From Metaphire vulgaris (taxonomy: Eukaryota; Annelida; Clitellata; Crassiclitellata; Megascolecidae): a stretch of 64,000 nucleotides of DNA. Position numbers and translations under genes: made by a program. Shown here one piece after another: positions 44,010 to 54,939 of the stretch. The notes under the pieces were generated by a model. The model made no database searches, was not told where the DNA came from, and saw only the letters and a program-made list of their open reading frames with translations. The stretch covers positions 24,829,908 through 24,893,907 of the forward strand of contig CM030832.1 of the NCBI GenBank assembly GCA_018105865.1. Direction: 5' to 3'. Position 1 is the first letter of the stretch. Every line of letters begins with the position of its first letter.

Positions 44010-44695
44010 CATATTTGTATCGTTAGTACCTAACTTTCGACATAGTACAAAGAAAATGTTAAGGGTGCTTCCGAAACAACAGTGACGTTCACTCGCCATC
44101 AATAGGGGGCCTATTATTACTTCATCTGATGTTGATAAGGCAAAGTCAATTCCATCGTATATCAGAGAATACAATTCAGTGGTTGGCAAATGTCAAGCTG
44201 CTTGGAATAGTGTGCATAGGAGCTCCAAATAGGGCCGTCGAGAGAAAATACGGGCTGGGGGACTTATATTGATTCCGGGCCTCTTGTTTCACTCTCCGTA
44301 TCTTTTCATAGTGAACTTCCAAACAAATCTTGACAAGCAAAAGAAAGTTATAGGCCTACTCATATTAATTAAATGCTGACAAGCAAAAAAAGAAAAAGGT
44401 CGTCACTTACATGTTTTACATTGACTAGCGCTCAGAAAATGTTTGGGTCAAAGACAAGGGGCGTTAAGCTATGAAAAAAGACTTCAACGCTGTGGATTGA
44501 CAACGTACGAGAAAAGAACAGAGGCGAATTTGGTAGCAACGCAAAATAATGACCGAGAAAGTCTGTGCCATGTGATTCATTCTTTGCATTAGCACACTAT
44601 CGTAACACAAGAGGCCACAAATGCAAATTGTTCAAGCAGGAGGTGGGAACAAGAAAGAAAAGGGTTTTAGTGCAAGATTGACTTAGGGGCTGTCC
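44010..44695. other. No gene seen; GGCCGTCGAGAG-type repeat
   Basis: At 44233-44410 there is AGGGCCGTCGAGAGAAAA and GACAAGCAAAA words, related to the short hAT-like element at 54993-55132 and to 35125-35333. No ends or target duplication could be fixed. Confidence 0.4.
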
Positions 44696-45084
44696 ATTAA
44701 TTATGTCAACAATTTTTGGACAATTTTGACCCCTCCCTCCTTGTCAACAACTGTCAACTTTCACCTAACCCTCCCCATAATTACGTCAACAACTCTTGAC
44801 CCCAAGATCAATGACAGGTCCCAATAGCAACGTTGTTATTTTTGTGGTAATGACCATTTTTCCCTTTTTTCCTCATCGAGTGTCAAAATGTGGTGGTGAT
44901 GACATTTTTTCTAATGTTTTTTCCATTGTAATAAGTAGTATTATATGAAATTTCCAGTTTTTGATTATTTGAAAAAGTGAAGTTGTTGACGTCAACTTCT
45001 CTTGACCCCCCACTGTCAACAACTGTCAAACTTTTCCAAACCCTCCTCCCTCCTAAATTGTTGACGTAATTAATGGACAGACCG
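44696..45084. mobile_element. PIF/Harbinger-like MITE (GGGGCTGTCC ends)
   Basis: The left end GGGGCTGTCCATTAATTATG and right end (reverse complement) CGGTCTGTCCATTAATTACG are flanked by TTA on both sides (44693-44695 and 45085-45087), the 3-bp duplication of PIF/Harbinger elements. It is non-coding and related to 30212-30610 and 47055-47458. Confidence 0.82.
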
Positions 45085-45344
45085 TTATCAATGGAACAGT
45101 CTGGACGAAGAGGCGGTAACAGTTGAAACAATGAGCGTTATAACTTATAAGTTATCTGGGAAAACAAGGTTATTGAATGTGAAGTCATTACAGTGGCTTT
45201 GAACAGGCTGACTTAAATAACGTTCTTCTTCATATAATTATCGTTATAATTATTAAATTATTACTATTATTATTAATTACATTATTATCATATTATTATT
45301 AATTATATTATTATTGTTATTATTGTTATTGCTGTTATTATTAA

Positions 45345-45431
45345 TAATACAAACAGGCCACATGGTGCGAAGTGCTGCTCCCAAGGCGCTATACAAATCC
45401 ACGAGATTTTACTTACTTACTTACTTACTTT
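45345..45431 (+). mobile_element. L2-type 3' tail, downstream copy of the duplication
   Basis: CAAACAGGCCACATGGTGCG..CCAAGGCGCTATACAAATCC then (TTAC)n, the partner of 3230-3311. It sits 55 bp before the paralogous lectin exon. Confidence 0.8.
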
Positions 45432-45485
45432 GAAAGTTTCAAATGGTCATTTCAATAATTCCTTTCAACAACTGACTTTTTGCAG

Positions 45486-48311
45486 CTTGTCCCAACGATT
45501 TTTATTATATGCCTGAAATCAACCAATGTCTCAATATGCATAAAAAGTGGAAGAACTGGAACGCTGCTCGAACATATTGTAGCAAACTGCATGCGGGAGC
45601 AGAGCTCGTGACAATTAAAAATCACAAAGAACAGGAAGCAGTCGCTAGATTTCTACAGACAACGAACAGTAAGCAATTTTGAATTCATCTCTAGTCTAAG
45701 CGGTTACATAAGATTTAATTATGAACATTCAAAATATTCTTTAGCCTATATTTGTTTAGTTAGTCCATTGAATGTATTGAAATTGTCTTTCATCTCTCTT
45801 TTGCGTTACTTTAACTGCTTATTCCAACATTTAATGCCTACAAAGTATTTTCCTTGATCATCGATCATCTCAATATATTACTATTACCATGCATCTATTT
45901 CTATAATGACCCTTGAAGACTGCATGTTGAATTTTAAAGATAAATCTGTTACTGCACAATGCAACACTCGCAGTGCTTGCAGCTTGCATGGAGGCAGGAA
46001 TTATAAAACCTATTTGTATTAGTTAACAGATTTTAGAATAGACATCGACAAAATGATACGCTTTCTAATTTTGATGCGTTTGAATTCTTTTGTTTTCGCC
46101 ATATAGAAAATTGCTGTTGTTTTGCTTTGCTGTCCTAGTGTTATAATTTTCTTGACTATTTTGGGATATTTTGTTGCAAATAATTTTTTACAATCCATGT
46201 TTTTTGCTCCTTTAACAAAGTGATATAGCTACAAATTTGATTCATGTTAACGATGCTGCCTACGCACAAACGGTCATTGATTTTCTGTTCCTAACCTTCT
46301 CATAACGATTGACCTGCAACAGATGTATTTGAATTTAAATAACGTGCATATAGCGGTGATTATAATCTATTGAAATATTTAGTTATTTTAATAGAATTGA
46401 AACTAATTCAACTTATGCAATTCTAATTAGAAGCAGAATTATACAAACTAAAAAAGAGAGCAATTAAATTAGGGTTGTCAATGATAAAAAAGAGGTTTGT
46501 CCAGTGGCGGTTCCAGGATTTCTTGGTAGGGGATGAAACGAATTCATAGGAAGTTGGTGGAAGGATGAAAATAAAAGAAAAAATCAATAAATATTGCCGA
46601 AAAAGGCTGACAAAAAGGAATTTTATCCCTAATTTTACTACACTTTTACCGAAGAAAATAGGTTGGCAAGCATAAAAAATGTCATCCGCAGTTTTCCCCG
46701 TAGTTTTACTAGACTTTTACCCAAAATAGGTTTCACAAACAAACAAGTTAGAAAAGTCCGGTGGAGGATGCTTCTCCACTCATCCCCCACGTGTAACCGT
46801 CACTGGGTGTGTGATAAACATTTTCAAATTAACTAACTCTCGAAGGCAACAGATATGACTCTAATAATTTTATGCAACAATTACAATTGATGAAACTGGA
46901 TGATTCATTCGAATGTTTCCATGTAGTTTGTGATAAAATGGGTCTAGTTTCTAAATATTTCTGAAATTTATCTCACATTTTTTATCCCAGTTTTGATCTC
47001 CCCATTCTTGCAGGCACATCAGAAAAGACCTTACAATTGATGGCCACTTTATGTGGGGCTGTCCATTAATTACGTCAACAATTTACGGGGGTTTGAAAAA
47101 GTTTGATAGTAGTTGGCTGGGGAGGTTAAAAGAAGTTGTCGTCAACAATTTCACTTTCTACAAATAATCAAAAAAATTGGAAATTCACGGAATACTACTT
47201 ATTACAATGGAAAACGGCATGGCAAAAAGGGTGATCACCACCACGTTTTGAAACTCGATGAGCAAAAAAGGGAAAATGGTAAAAATAGTCATCACCGCAA
47301 AAAATAATAACCTTGTTATTGGGACCTGTCATTGATCTTGGAAGTGGGTAAAAAGTTTTTGACATAATTATAGGGGGATAACTGAAAGTTGCCAGTTGTT
47401 GTTAAGGAGTATGGCCAAAATTGACCAAAAATTGTTGGCATAATTAATGGACAGTTCCTGTCCGAATTAGACATTCTGAAATTTGCCTAAGATCAAATCC
47501 AATATAAAATTAAGAACTAATGCTTCAATTTAATGTTGTCAACTTTGCTCTTTCTGGAATTTGCCGTAATTAGGTTAAATGAAAATATTTTCGAAAGGAG
47601 TTAATGATTGACATTACTCAAATGAAGCTGGTTTTACCTATTGTTAAATTACCTGAATCTAGGTAAATGCAAAACTACGAACAAAGAGTCGATGAATATC
47701 AGTACGTTTAGGCTGAAATAGAAAAAAACTATTTGTTACAGGAAGTATCAGAAAAGACACCAGGAAAACCTAAAACCTAAGAATTCCAATTAAATCCCGT
47801 AGATGGAAATTGCTAATCGGGGAATTATTACTATTTTCAAATGGAATTAGCCGGGGAGCAATTATGTCTAGAATTAGACGGCTAACTAATTAATACCTAA
47901 CTAATTAATACTTAATTATTTAGCGTTGGAATTTAAATAATCCATCACTGGCATATAGTTCTACTTCCTCAGTGAGCAGTAGATTTATCAAAACCTTCGG
48001 ATTACATGCCTATTGAAAGTAGATATTAATGCTTAGGAATCCGGTGTAGAAAGTATGCATGGGCTCATCAAGAAGAGCCCTTTTGGACGGGCGGACAGAC
48101 TAAATTTTCAAGTGATTGTAAAACTCGATACGTTTGGAAGCCAGTGAGAGGAGTTGAAGTGAATTTCACCTACAGCCACTGGTATCCCGGACTGCCTAAT
48201 TGCGGTTACGAGATTGAGAACTGCGTTGCCATTTCTTCTACACATCGACTCAACTATCGGTGGGAAGATATTAGGCGCAATACTATGTGGTGCTCGATCT
48301 GCGAATTCTAA
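45486..48311 (+). CDS. C-type lectin-like domain gene, two 3' exons (downstream paralog)
   Basis: The exons are 45486-45668 (acceptor TTTTTGCAG, donor GTAAGC) and 48037-48311 (acceptor TGCTTAG, stop TAA), joined in phase 1. The protein has CPNDFYYMPEINQCL, WNAARTYC, FWTGGQT, HWYPGLPNCG, ENC and YRWEDIRRNTMWCSICEF. EPN is replaced by LPN. The cysteine that follows WED in the paralogs (IMC, TNC) is an Arg here, so one of the two canonical disulfides cannot form in the usual way. No upstream signal or first-domain exon is visible between 39177 and 45485. It is either a partial duplicate or a gene whose 5' part I failed to see. The intron is colinear with that of 3367-6697. Confidence 0.75.
46502..46805. 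mobile_element. hAT-type MITE, paralogous copy of 5053-5527
   Basis: The same ends (CAGTGGCGGTTCC / AACCGTCACTG) and nearly the same duplication (GGTTTGTC and GGTGTGTG) appear at the same place in the intron. It was therefore present before the segmental duplication. It lacks the solo LTR. Confidence 0.85.
47055..47458. mobile_element. PIF/Harbinger-like MITE (GGGGCTGTCC ends)
   Basis: GGGGCTGTCCATTAATTACG at the left and GGACAGTTCC at the right are flanked by TGT on both sides (47052-47054 and 47459-47461). The other duplicated intron has the uninterrupted CACTTTATGTCCGAATTAG at 5769-5787, an empty site with a single TGT. Confidence 0.88.
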
Positions 48312-48387
48312 AGAAACTCTAAAGAACACACTGAGCTACAATTGTTCCAATTGAGCTGTGAAATGCACATAGGATCCATATATACTT

Positions 48388-48390
<3 letters not shown>

Positions 48391-48437
<47 letters not shown>
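48391..48437. repeat. (AT)n microsatellite
   Basis: Uninterrupted AT, at the left border of the material inserted after the third lectin copy. Confidence 0.95.
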
Positions 48438-48441
<4 letters not shown>

Positions 48442-48450
48442 ATATATATA

Positions 48451-48795
48451 CGGACAGGCCGAAGCCTAATCTGGGATGCAACCGTGGCAGACACTGTTGC
48501 CCCCACATCTTTGTCAACCACAGCACTCGCAGCAGGAACCGCCGCAGAAAGAGTTCCAAATATCAGGTCCTCTCTTCCACCCACATCTTCTTGCCGCTGG
48601 CATTTGAAACGTTTGGCCCCATTAATGACGACGCCCTCTGCTTCATCAAAGATTTGGGTCGACTCATTGCCCTTCAATCAGAAGACAAGAGAGAAGGAAA
48701 CTATCTATTTCAAAGAATATCCGTCACGATTCAGCGTTTCAACGCCATCGCATTCCGAGGAATGCGATGGCGTAGAACTATATGCCAGTGATGGA
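48451..48795 (+). pseudogene. Non-LTR retrotransposon polyprotein C-terminus
   Basis: Two frames joined by one shift near 48575: first SLIWDATVADTVAPTSL..AAGTAAE, then LPLAFETFGPINDDALCFIK, DLGRL and LFQRISVTIQRFNAIAFRG, to a stop. WD.TV.DT.A..., AG.AAE and the closing Q.ISVAIQR.NA are typical of the RNase H-like C-terminal tail of an invertebrate non-LTR family. There is no polymerase domain (5' truncated). Confidence 0.7.
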
Positions 48796-48951
48796 TTATT
48801 TAAATTCCAATCAGAACGCTTGAAGGTAACGAATGGCATATTTCCAAATATGCAACCGAACGAGAGCTAGCACACTATAATTTCATGTCTCCGGACAATT
48901 TTTTATCATAAGTCCCTCGGGAATGAAGTACCAAGGGCATTAATATATATA

Positions 48952-49441
48952 CTAGAAAGATGCTCGCTTCGCAAGCGTTCGCTCGCGTTCGCTTCGCTCG
49001 CAGTGCAGGATAATACTAAAACCCAATCATTGAATTCATGCTACTGAACAACGTTTCAATGATGTACATACGCCACGTAGCAAGCTCTGACGCTGCAACG
49101 TACGCTTCGTCAAACGCTTCGCGTGGCCGTTCGCTTCGCGTGGCCGTTCGCTTCGCGTGGCCGTTCGCTTCGCGAGTTGTACACATTATGACGCTGCAAC
49201 GTACGTTTCGTCAAACGCTTCGCGTCGCCGTTCGCTTCGCGTCGCCGTTCGCTTCGCGTCGCCGTTCGCTTCGCGAGGCCTAAGGTTCCAGAACGACCAA
49301 TCAGAACGCTCACCCAGCCAACCAATCAGAACGCTTGAAGGTAACGAATGAGAACGTCACACGGCCAACCAATCAGAACGCTCACACAGCCAACCAATCA
49401 GAACGCTTGAAGGTAACAGACATACAGAGCAAGGGATTTTA
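48952..49441. mobile_element. Helitron-like repeat with GCGTGGCCGTTCGCTTC array
   Basis: The sequence runs CTAGAAAGATGCTCGCTTCG, then units of the 17-mer GCGTGGCCGTTCGCTTC in two clusters (49118-49170 and 49215-49275), then AACGACCAATCAGAACGCTC repeats and a right end ACAGACATACAGAGCAAGG..TTAATATTATA. A second copy is at 51558-52078, and right-end relatives are at 53240-53312. Read on the minus strand it would end CTTTCTAG, compatible with a Helitron CTAG terminus. No TIR or target duplication was found. The long frames here (RVAVRFAWPF repeats) are artefacts. Confidence 0.6.
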
Positions 49442-49461
49442 ATATTATATCTATATATGTA

Positions 49462-49464
<3 letters not shown>

Positions 49465-49514
<50 letters not shown>
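49465..49514. repeat. (AT)n microsatellite
   Basis: Uninterrupted AT. After it the sequence (CTTATTTAAACATCATTAAT) returns to the flank of the lectin duplication, matching 6858-6877. Confidence 0.95.
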
Positions 49515-49516
<2 letters not shown>

Positions 49517-49796
49517 TTCTGGTATCTTATTTAAACATCATTAATATTAAATTTATTTAGTTTAATATTAAACCTTAAAAAATTACACTGGTCAACAAAT
49601 TTATGCGAGTTTTTGTTTCCTCTAAAAATTTTGGTGAAACTAATAGATTTTGACTTGCTGAACACAAATATGTAATTAGAATTTCTGTATCACGTAAGGT
49701 TTTAAGAAATCGACAATTTAGCATTTAGTATTGTAACGTCTTCTGCAACATAATCCTACAGAAGGATCTAGGCAATAATGACAAGACATGAGAAAA

Positions 49797-51484
49797 TTAG
49801 AAATGTTTTGCTGTAGATTTTCGTTTGTAGTCACTGTCCTGTGCTTCACGTATCAGTGACCAACAGTAGTCTCCGAGCATAGACGGACTCCACTTTCCCT
49901 GGTAGCGTTTCTCGATGCTGGCAATGTCTTTGTGAAATCTTTCACCATGTTCATCACTGACGGCGCCGAGATTGTCCGGGAAGAAGTCCAAGTGAGAATG
50001 AAGGAAGTGTATCTTCAGTGACATGTTGCATTTCATTGCCTTGTAAACTTGTAGCAGATTTCCAACTTGTTCAACATAGTTTGGCGCCTTGTAGATGCCC
50101 AGAAAGTTAGCAACAACATCCCTGAAGGCTGTCCATGCAACATCCTCGGCAACATGCTCGGCACCCTGCAGAAGGCCCTCAAAGTGACTGTCCTTGGGCA
50201 TCTCTCGAATCTGTGGGCCAACAAAAACGCCTTCTTTTATTTTAGCATCACTGGTGCATGAAAACTTCTGTCGTAAGTATGTAAAGGCTTCACTTTCTTT
50301 GTTCATTGCTTTGACAAAGTTTTTCATTAACCCAAGTTTGATGTGCAAAGGTGGGAGATAAATGTTCTTCGGATCAACGAGAGGATCATGTTTAACGTTC
50401 TTCTGTCCTGGAACCAAGTCCCTGCGAGGTGGCCACACCTTTCTCACATAATGTGAATCTCTAGCTCGGCTGTCCCACTCGCAAAGAAATCAGCAGTACT
50501 TGGTGTAGCCTAGCTGCAGACCGAGTAGAATTGCAACAACTTTCAGATCTCCACATATATTCCAGTTGTATCTCGAGTATTCTATGTGTTTCAATAGCAG
50601 CTGCATGTTCTCATATGTTTCCTTCATGTAAGCAGCATGTCCAATGGGTACTGAAGGGCATGAATTGCCATTGTGCAGCAAAACAGCCTTTAAACTTAAC
50701 AGCGAAGTCAACAAAAAGTCGCCATTCGGATGGATTGTGCTTACAGACGAAAGCAATCCATCAATGTCAATGCAAAAAGTAAGACTGTCGATTTTTTTGA
50801 AGAATCGAGTCAAGTCTTCATGCCGTTTACGATATACTGAAAGTTTTGTACCTGGAGAGAGCAGATTCCATCCTTGCAACCTAGATCCAAGCAATTCTGC
50901 TTGATTTTTTGACAAATCTAAGTCTCTGACCAGATCATTGAGCTCTGCCTGAAAAATCAAATGAGGATTGCTGGATGTCGATGGCTCAAACTCTGGGTCT
51001 TCTGTAGCTGAATCATCAACTGTCTGCAGCATTTCATCTGTCTCTGCATGATTGTCCTCGTTCTCCAGTGTCCAAAACTCGGGGGGTTTGGAACAGGAAG
51101 ACTCTCGTCGTGTGGAACTGGTCTCATTGCCGAGGCAAGGTTAGGATACTTAATAGACTTCCTATTCTTTGAAGAAAATCGTGTAACATTCGTCATGCAG
51201 AAATAGCAATCCGTTACATGATTATTCTGCTCTCTCCATATCATTGGTATGGCGAATGGCATGGATGGACGCTTACCTGCAAGCCAAGCTCGCAGACTGG
51301 TAGCACAAGATGAACAACATATATGAGGTGCCCATACTTTGTCCTGGTCGCCAATTTTGCATCCAAAGTATAACTCATATCCTTTCTTTATGATTGCTGT
51401 CATACTCCGCTTCTGTAATTTCAACGTAAACTCTCCACAGATGTAGCAGAACGTGTCACTGCTATTGCGACATCGACGCGACAT
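49797..51484 (-). pseudogene. Transposon-associated protein of unknown function, one frameshift and one stop
   Basis: Minus-strand frames from ATG 51484 give MSRRCRNSSDTFCYICGEF (a Cys-rich, possibly zinc-binding start, with further CxxC at HICCSSC and DCYFC), then, after a frameshift in a C6 run near 51083-51088, SLKAVLLHNGNSCPSVPIGH, WNICGDLKVVAILLGLQLGY, a TGA at 50490-50492, and then NIYLPPLHIKLGLMKNFVKA, EGVFVGPQIREM, DEHGERFHKDIASIEKRYQG and WSLIREAQ to the stop at 49797. I recall this family as numerous in insect, spider and cnidarian genomes. Its biochemical role is not known to me and mobile origin is inference. Apart from two lesions the coding sequence is intact, so inactivation looks recent. 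CACTGGTCAACAAATTT at about 49588 may be its transposon end. Confidence 0.75.
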
Positions 51485-51557
51485 TTCAGAAACTTTAATT
51501 AAATTAGTTAATATATTCAATTCACAGCCTTTAACTAAACAGTTATATCTCATCAAA

Positions 51558-52078
51558 CTAGAAAGATGCTCGCTTCGCTCGCGCTCGCTTCGCTCGCAGT
51601 GCAGGATAATACTAAAACCCAATCATTGAATTCATGCTGCTGAACAACGTTTCAATGACGTACATACGCCACGTAGTCAAGCTCTGACGCTGCAACGTAC
51701 GCTTCGTAAAACGCTTCGCGTGGCCGTTCGCTTCGCGTGGCCGTTCGCTTCGCGTGGCCGTTCGCTTCGCGAATTGTAGGTCTACACACTATGACGCTGC
51801 AACGTACGCTTCGTCAAACGCTTCGCGTGGCCGTTCGCTTCGCGTGGCCGTTCGCTTCGCGTCGCCGTTCGCTTCGCGTCGCCGTTCGCTTCGCGTCGCC
51901 GTTCGCTTCGCGAGGCCTAAGGTTCCAAAACGACCAATCAGAACGCTCACCCAGCCAACCAATCAGAACGCTTGAAGTTAACGAATGAGAACGTCACACA
52001 GCCAACCAATCAGAACGCTCACACAGCCAACCAATCAGAACGCTTGAAGGTAACAGACATACAGAGCAGGGATCTTAA
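51558..52078. mobile_element. Helitron-like repeat, second copy
   Basis: The same layout as 48952-49441: CTAGAAAGATGCTCGCTTCG, two clusters of the 17-mer, CCAATCAGAACGCTC repeats, ACAGAGCAGGGATCTTAATATTATA. A third, short start (AAAATGCTCGCTTCGCTCGC) follows directly at 52087-52140, so the units tend to sit in tandem. Confidence 0.65.
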
Positions 52079-52140
52079 TATTATACAAAAAATGCTCGCT
52101 TCGCTCGCACTCGCTTCTCTCTTCGCTCGCAGTGCAGGCT

Positions 52141-52477
52141 CGTTTCGTTCAAGGCAACGAATATTCCAACAAACAAATTAAACATAAACTGCTTACACAA
52201 ATCGGGCCTAAATGTGCTCTATAAAATTAGCCTTAATTTTAAACGAAGCGTAACCGCGTCTTTCTAACGTTTATAACCGCTGAGATATAGGTGCTATACG
52301 AAGCTCCTATTCACCATTCGGCGCTGCACAAACATTCATTTAATTTAACTAATAATCGATGAATACTTAATTCCTTTGCAAGAAACCCGGGGATAAAAAT
52401 TTCAGGAATCGATAGAAACGTAAGGAATTATAAAAAGGGACCTTTAAAGTTTAAAGTACTAAACGGAACATTTGAAA
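52141..52477. other. No gene seen
   Basis: AT-rich sequence between the Helitron-like repeat and the 78-bp tandem repeat. Nothing recognisable. Confidence 0.4.
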
Positions 52478-52695
52478 CTCATAATGCTAATCTATAGGGC
52501 ATGACGTTGCACATTTGCGTCAAATTGCGGTAGATTTCCGTAGCTATGCAAAAATCTCATAATGCTAATCTATAGGGCATGACGTTGCACATTTGCATAA
52601 AATTGCGGTAAATTTCCGTAGCTATGCAAAAATCTCATAATGCTAATCTATAGGGCATGACGTTGCACATTTGCGTCAAATTGCGGTAGATTTCA
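52478..52695. repeat. 78-bp tandem repeat, 2.8 copies
   Basis: The unit beginning CTCATAATGCTAATCTATAG starts at 52478, 52556 and 52634. Copies differ at only a few positions (for example GCGTCAAATT versus GCATAAAATT). The third copy stops at TTGCGGTAGATTTC, where the G-rich array begins. Confidence 0.92.
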
Positions 52696-52739
52696 GGAGG
52701 AGAAGGGGGTAAATTCGAAGGCACACAGCCAAGCTCAAC

Positions 52740-53312
52740 CAAAGGTATGGTTGGTTGGGAGATGGATGGGGAGGGGGTGGAAGAGGGATGGGGAGAGGGG
52801 TGGAGGGAAGGGGGTTGGGAAAGGGGTTGGGAGGGAAGGGGGTTGGGAAGAGAGGGGTGGAGGAAGGGGGTTGGGAGAGGGTTTGGGAGGTTGGGAGGGG
52901 AGGAAGGGGGTTGGGAGAGGGAGGGGATGGAAAGAGGGTGGGGAGGAGTAAGGGGTGGGGAGGGGAGAGGGTTTGTTTGAGAGAGGGATGCGGAGAGGGA
53001 AAGGAACGGGGGTTTGAGCTGCAATTAAGACGCTTCGAACGCTCCTTGATTATATTATACAGTTTTGATTAATAGACAATGGTTGTCAATGGCAACAGCG
53101 TCGTGCACAGCCAGGACAGAGGTTACGCAATTCGATTGTTACACAGTTTTGATTAAACAATAGACAATGGTTGTCAATGGCAACAACCTCGTGCACAGCC
53201 CAGGACAGAGGTTACGCATTCGACTTCGCAACGTCGATTGGTGACCAATCAGAACGCTCGAAGGTAACAGACAAACTGGACAAACAGAGCAAGAATCTTA
53301 ATATTATAAATC
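52740..53312. repeat. G-rich array followed by a conserved Helitron-like tail
   Basis: 52740-53010 is a strand-biased GGGTTGGGAGAGG/GGGGAAGGGGG array. It is followed by GCAATTAAGACGCTTCG, ACAGTTTTGATTAA and GGTTGTCAATGGCAACA blocks, the last two duplicated at about 53055-53110 and 53145-53215, and by CCAATCAGAACGCTCGAAGG..AATCTTAATATTATA. The same order (G-rich array, then AATTAAGACGCTTCG, ACAGTTTTGATTAA, GGTTGTCAATG) is repeated at 61120-61765. G-run density would allow G-quadruplexes. Confidence 0.75.
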
Positions 53313-53392
53313 ATTGCCACATAAACCAGCAAGAAAAAGTTTTCGGAGTGGGCAAAGTAACTGTTGTTTTGCAACATATGTTCCAATATTTT

Positions 53393-54565
53393 CTAATCTT
53401 CTGCTCCAAGCTCATGACACTGCTTCAGCCGGTAGAAAAAGTTCTTTGCTCCAACAGCACATGAAAGATGACTCTTGATGTTGAACCATGAAGGAGCACT
53501 AACGATAAAGTGTACAATTTTGTAAAGGGATGAAAACCAAAACTCCTTTGACACGTACAACCTCAAAATTTTGTTTGCTTTCGTCAGCCACCTTGCATGA
53601 CTTAAATTTTCTGGCATTGTGTTCTGTAACGACGCAATTTCATCATTATCTGCATAACCTTGATGTACTGCTAATTATGCTTGAATATGATATATTTGAT
53701 CTGTAGGCCTACTTAGATCGTTCTTAACCTCATCAATTACCTCAACCACTTTTCCTGGAATGGTTTTAAACTTTGCGATTGGTAAATCCTTGAGATCGTA
53801 ATCTAGAACACTCATAATTGCACCATTAGTGCTAGTTGGACCTCTAGTATGCCTTCATCAATAAGAGAAATGTCATTCCTAGATGGTAGTTCGTAGTATA
53901 CAACAAGCAAACCAGCCATTACAATAGTCTTGCAATGCCATCCTCTACTCTGCGATTCATGCCATTTCCTTCGCCTGTGTTATTCACTGTGCCATCACAA
54001 ACAACTGCCTATAGCATAGCTTACTTGCCAAATTTGTATTAGCAATCATTGATAATAGCTCATTTGCAATGTATTCCGCTTTACCTGTTTCTGGCACTAC
54101 ATGATCAACGTAATTTGGAAGTGACACAATAGAATAATGTTCTTCCTTTACATGTATACTCCTACGTACACTAGATACAGTGTCTCAAAAAAGTTACATC
54201 TTGTTTTCCATCAAAACCAATAAAAATTAAGTCTTGAATAAGGGCAGCATGATTAGAAACCTGTTACTGTCACCAAAACTTCTCTGGCGTCTAAGTTTGG
54301 CAGGATCTTTGCAGGATCTGCTATTCATGTCTTTTAGCACTGCATTCACTACAAGACAAGTGCCCCTATTACTAATCTTGCATCTGTCCAAATTTTGCAT
54401 AATGCACACTTCTGGATACTGCTTCATGTTTCTGACTGCGACAGCACCGTCACCAGATTCATAGCTTGAAATTTCACTGCTATCATCTCTTTCTCCAGCA
54501 ACGTGGCTGTGGTGGTTATATCCATATCACCTATGTACATTTTACGTTTCGTTTTCTGCTCCAAC
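53393..54565 (-). pseudogene. Transposase-like protein, second copy of the 12171-16742 family
   Basis: Minus-strand fragments appear in family order: KRKMYIGDMDITTTATLLEK at about 54550-54490, LDRCKISNRGTCLVVNAVLK at about 54375-54315, GFDGKQDVTF at about 54210, VKEEHYSIVSLPNYVDHVVP at about 54150-54090, VCDGTVNNTGEGNG at about 54000-53965, and NLSHARWLTKANKILRLYV..FWFSSLY with WFNIKSHLS (53617-53393). It is broken by many stops and frameshifts. The C-terminal part after WFNIK is missing. It is more decayed than the copy at 12171. Confidence 0.65.
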
Positions 54566-54868
54566 CAGAATGACCATTGAACCCTAGGTAATTTTTTTTT
54601 GGAGAGTGGACAAGTACTACTGAATCAATTAAACCATTCTGTAGCAAGAATCTATTACATAGATCACAACATACATATTAAACAAGCACATTGTTACATT
54701 CCTTAATTTAGCAATTTTTTTGCATTTTCCAAAATTTTCAACTAAAAGTTGAGGGTACTTACTGAGCTCAAAATTAAAAACGTTTATGGCGTTTTGGTTT
54801 TGTACCTATAGGGCAACTTTTTATGCCATAGCTAAACAATTTTTTTGATGACCCATGTCACCCACACT

Positions 54869-54870
<2 letters not shown>
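54566..54870. other. No gene seen
   Basis: AT-rich sequence with a T9 run at 54593 and an inverted pair around 54740-54750. It may be the flank of the transposase-like pseudogene. Confidence 0.35.

Positions 54871-54933
<63 letters not shown>
54871..54933. repeat. (TA)n microsatellite
   Basis: About 31 uninterrupted TA units, interrupting the Jockey-like fragment on its 3' side. Confidence 0.95.

Positions 54934-54939
<6 letters not shown>

Noticed and set aside
49038..49351. Arg/Ala/Phe-rich frames (also 51737-51988), Gly-rich frames at 52747-53072 and 61121-61579, Pro-rich frames on the opposite strand
   Set aside because: They arise from minisatellite units whose length is compatible with open frames on both strands.
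50490..50492. TGA within a long conserved protein, possible selenocysteine
   Set aside because: The adjacent frameshift at 51083-51088 shows the gene is decaying, and I see no SECIS-like structure after it. A Cys codon turned to TGA by one base is enough.
48952..52078. Composite transposon formed by the two Helitron-like copies around the gene at 49797-51484
   Set aside because: Flanking sequence of the lectin duplication (49515-49580) lies between the left copy and the gene, so the two copies inserted separately.
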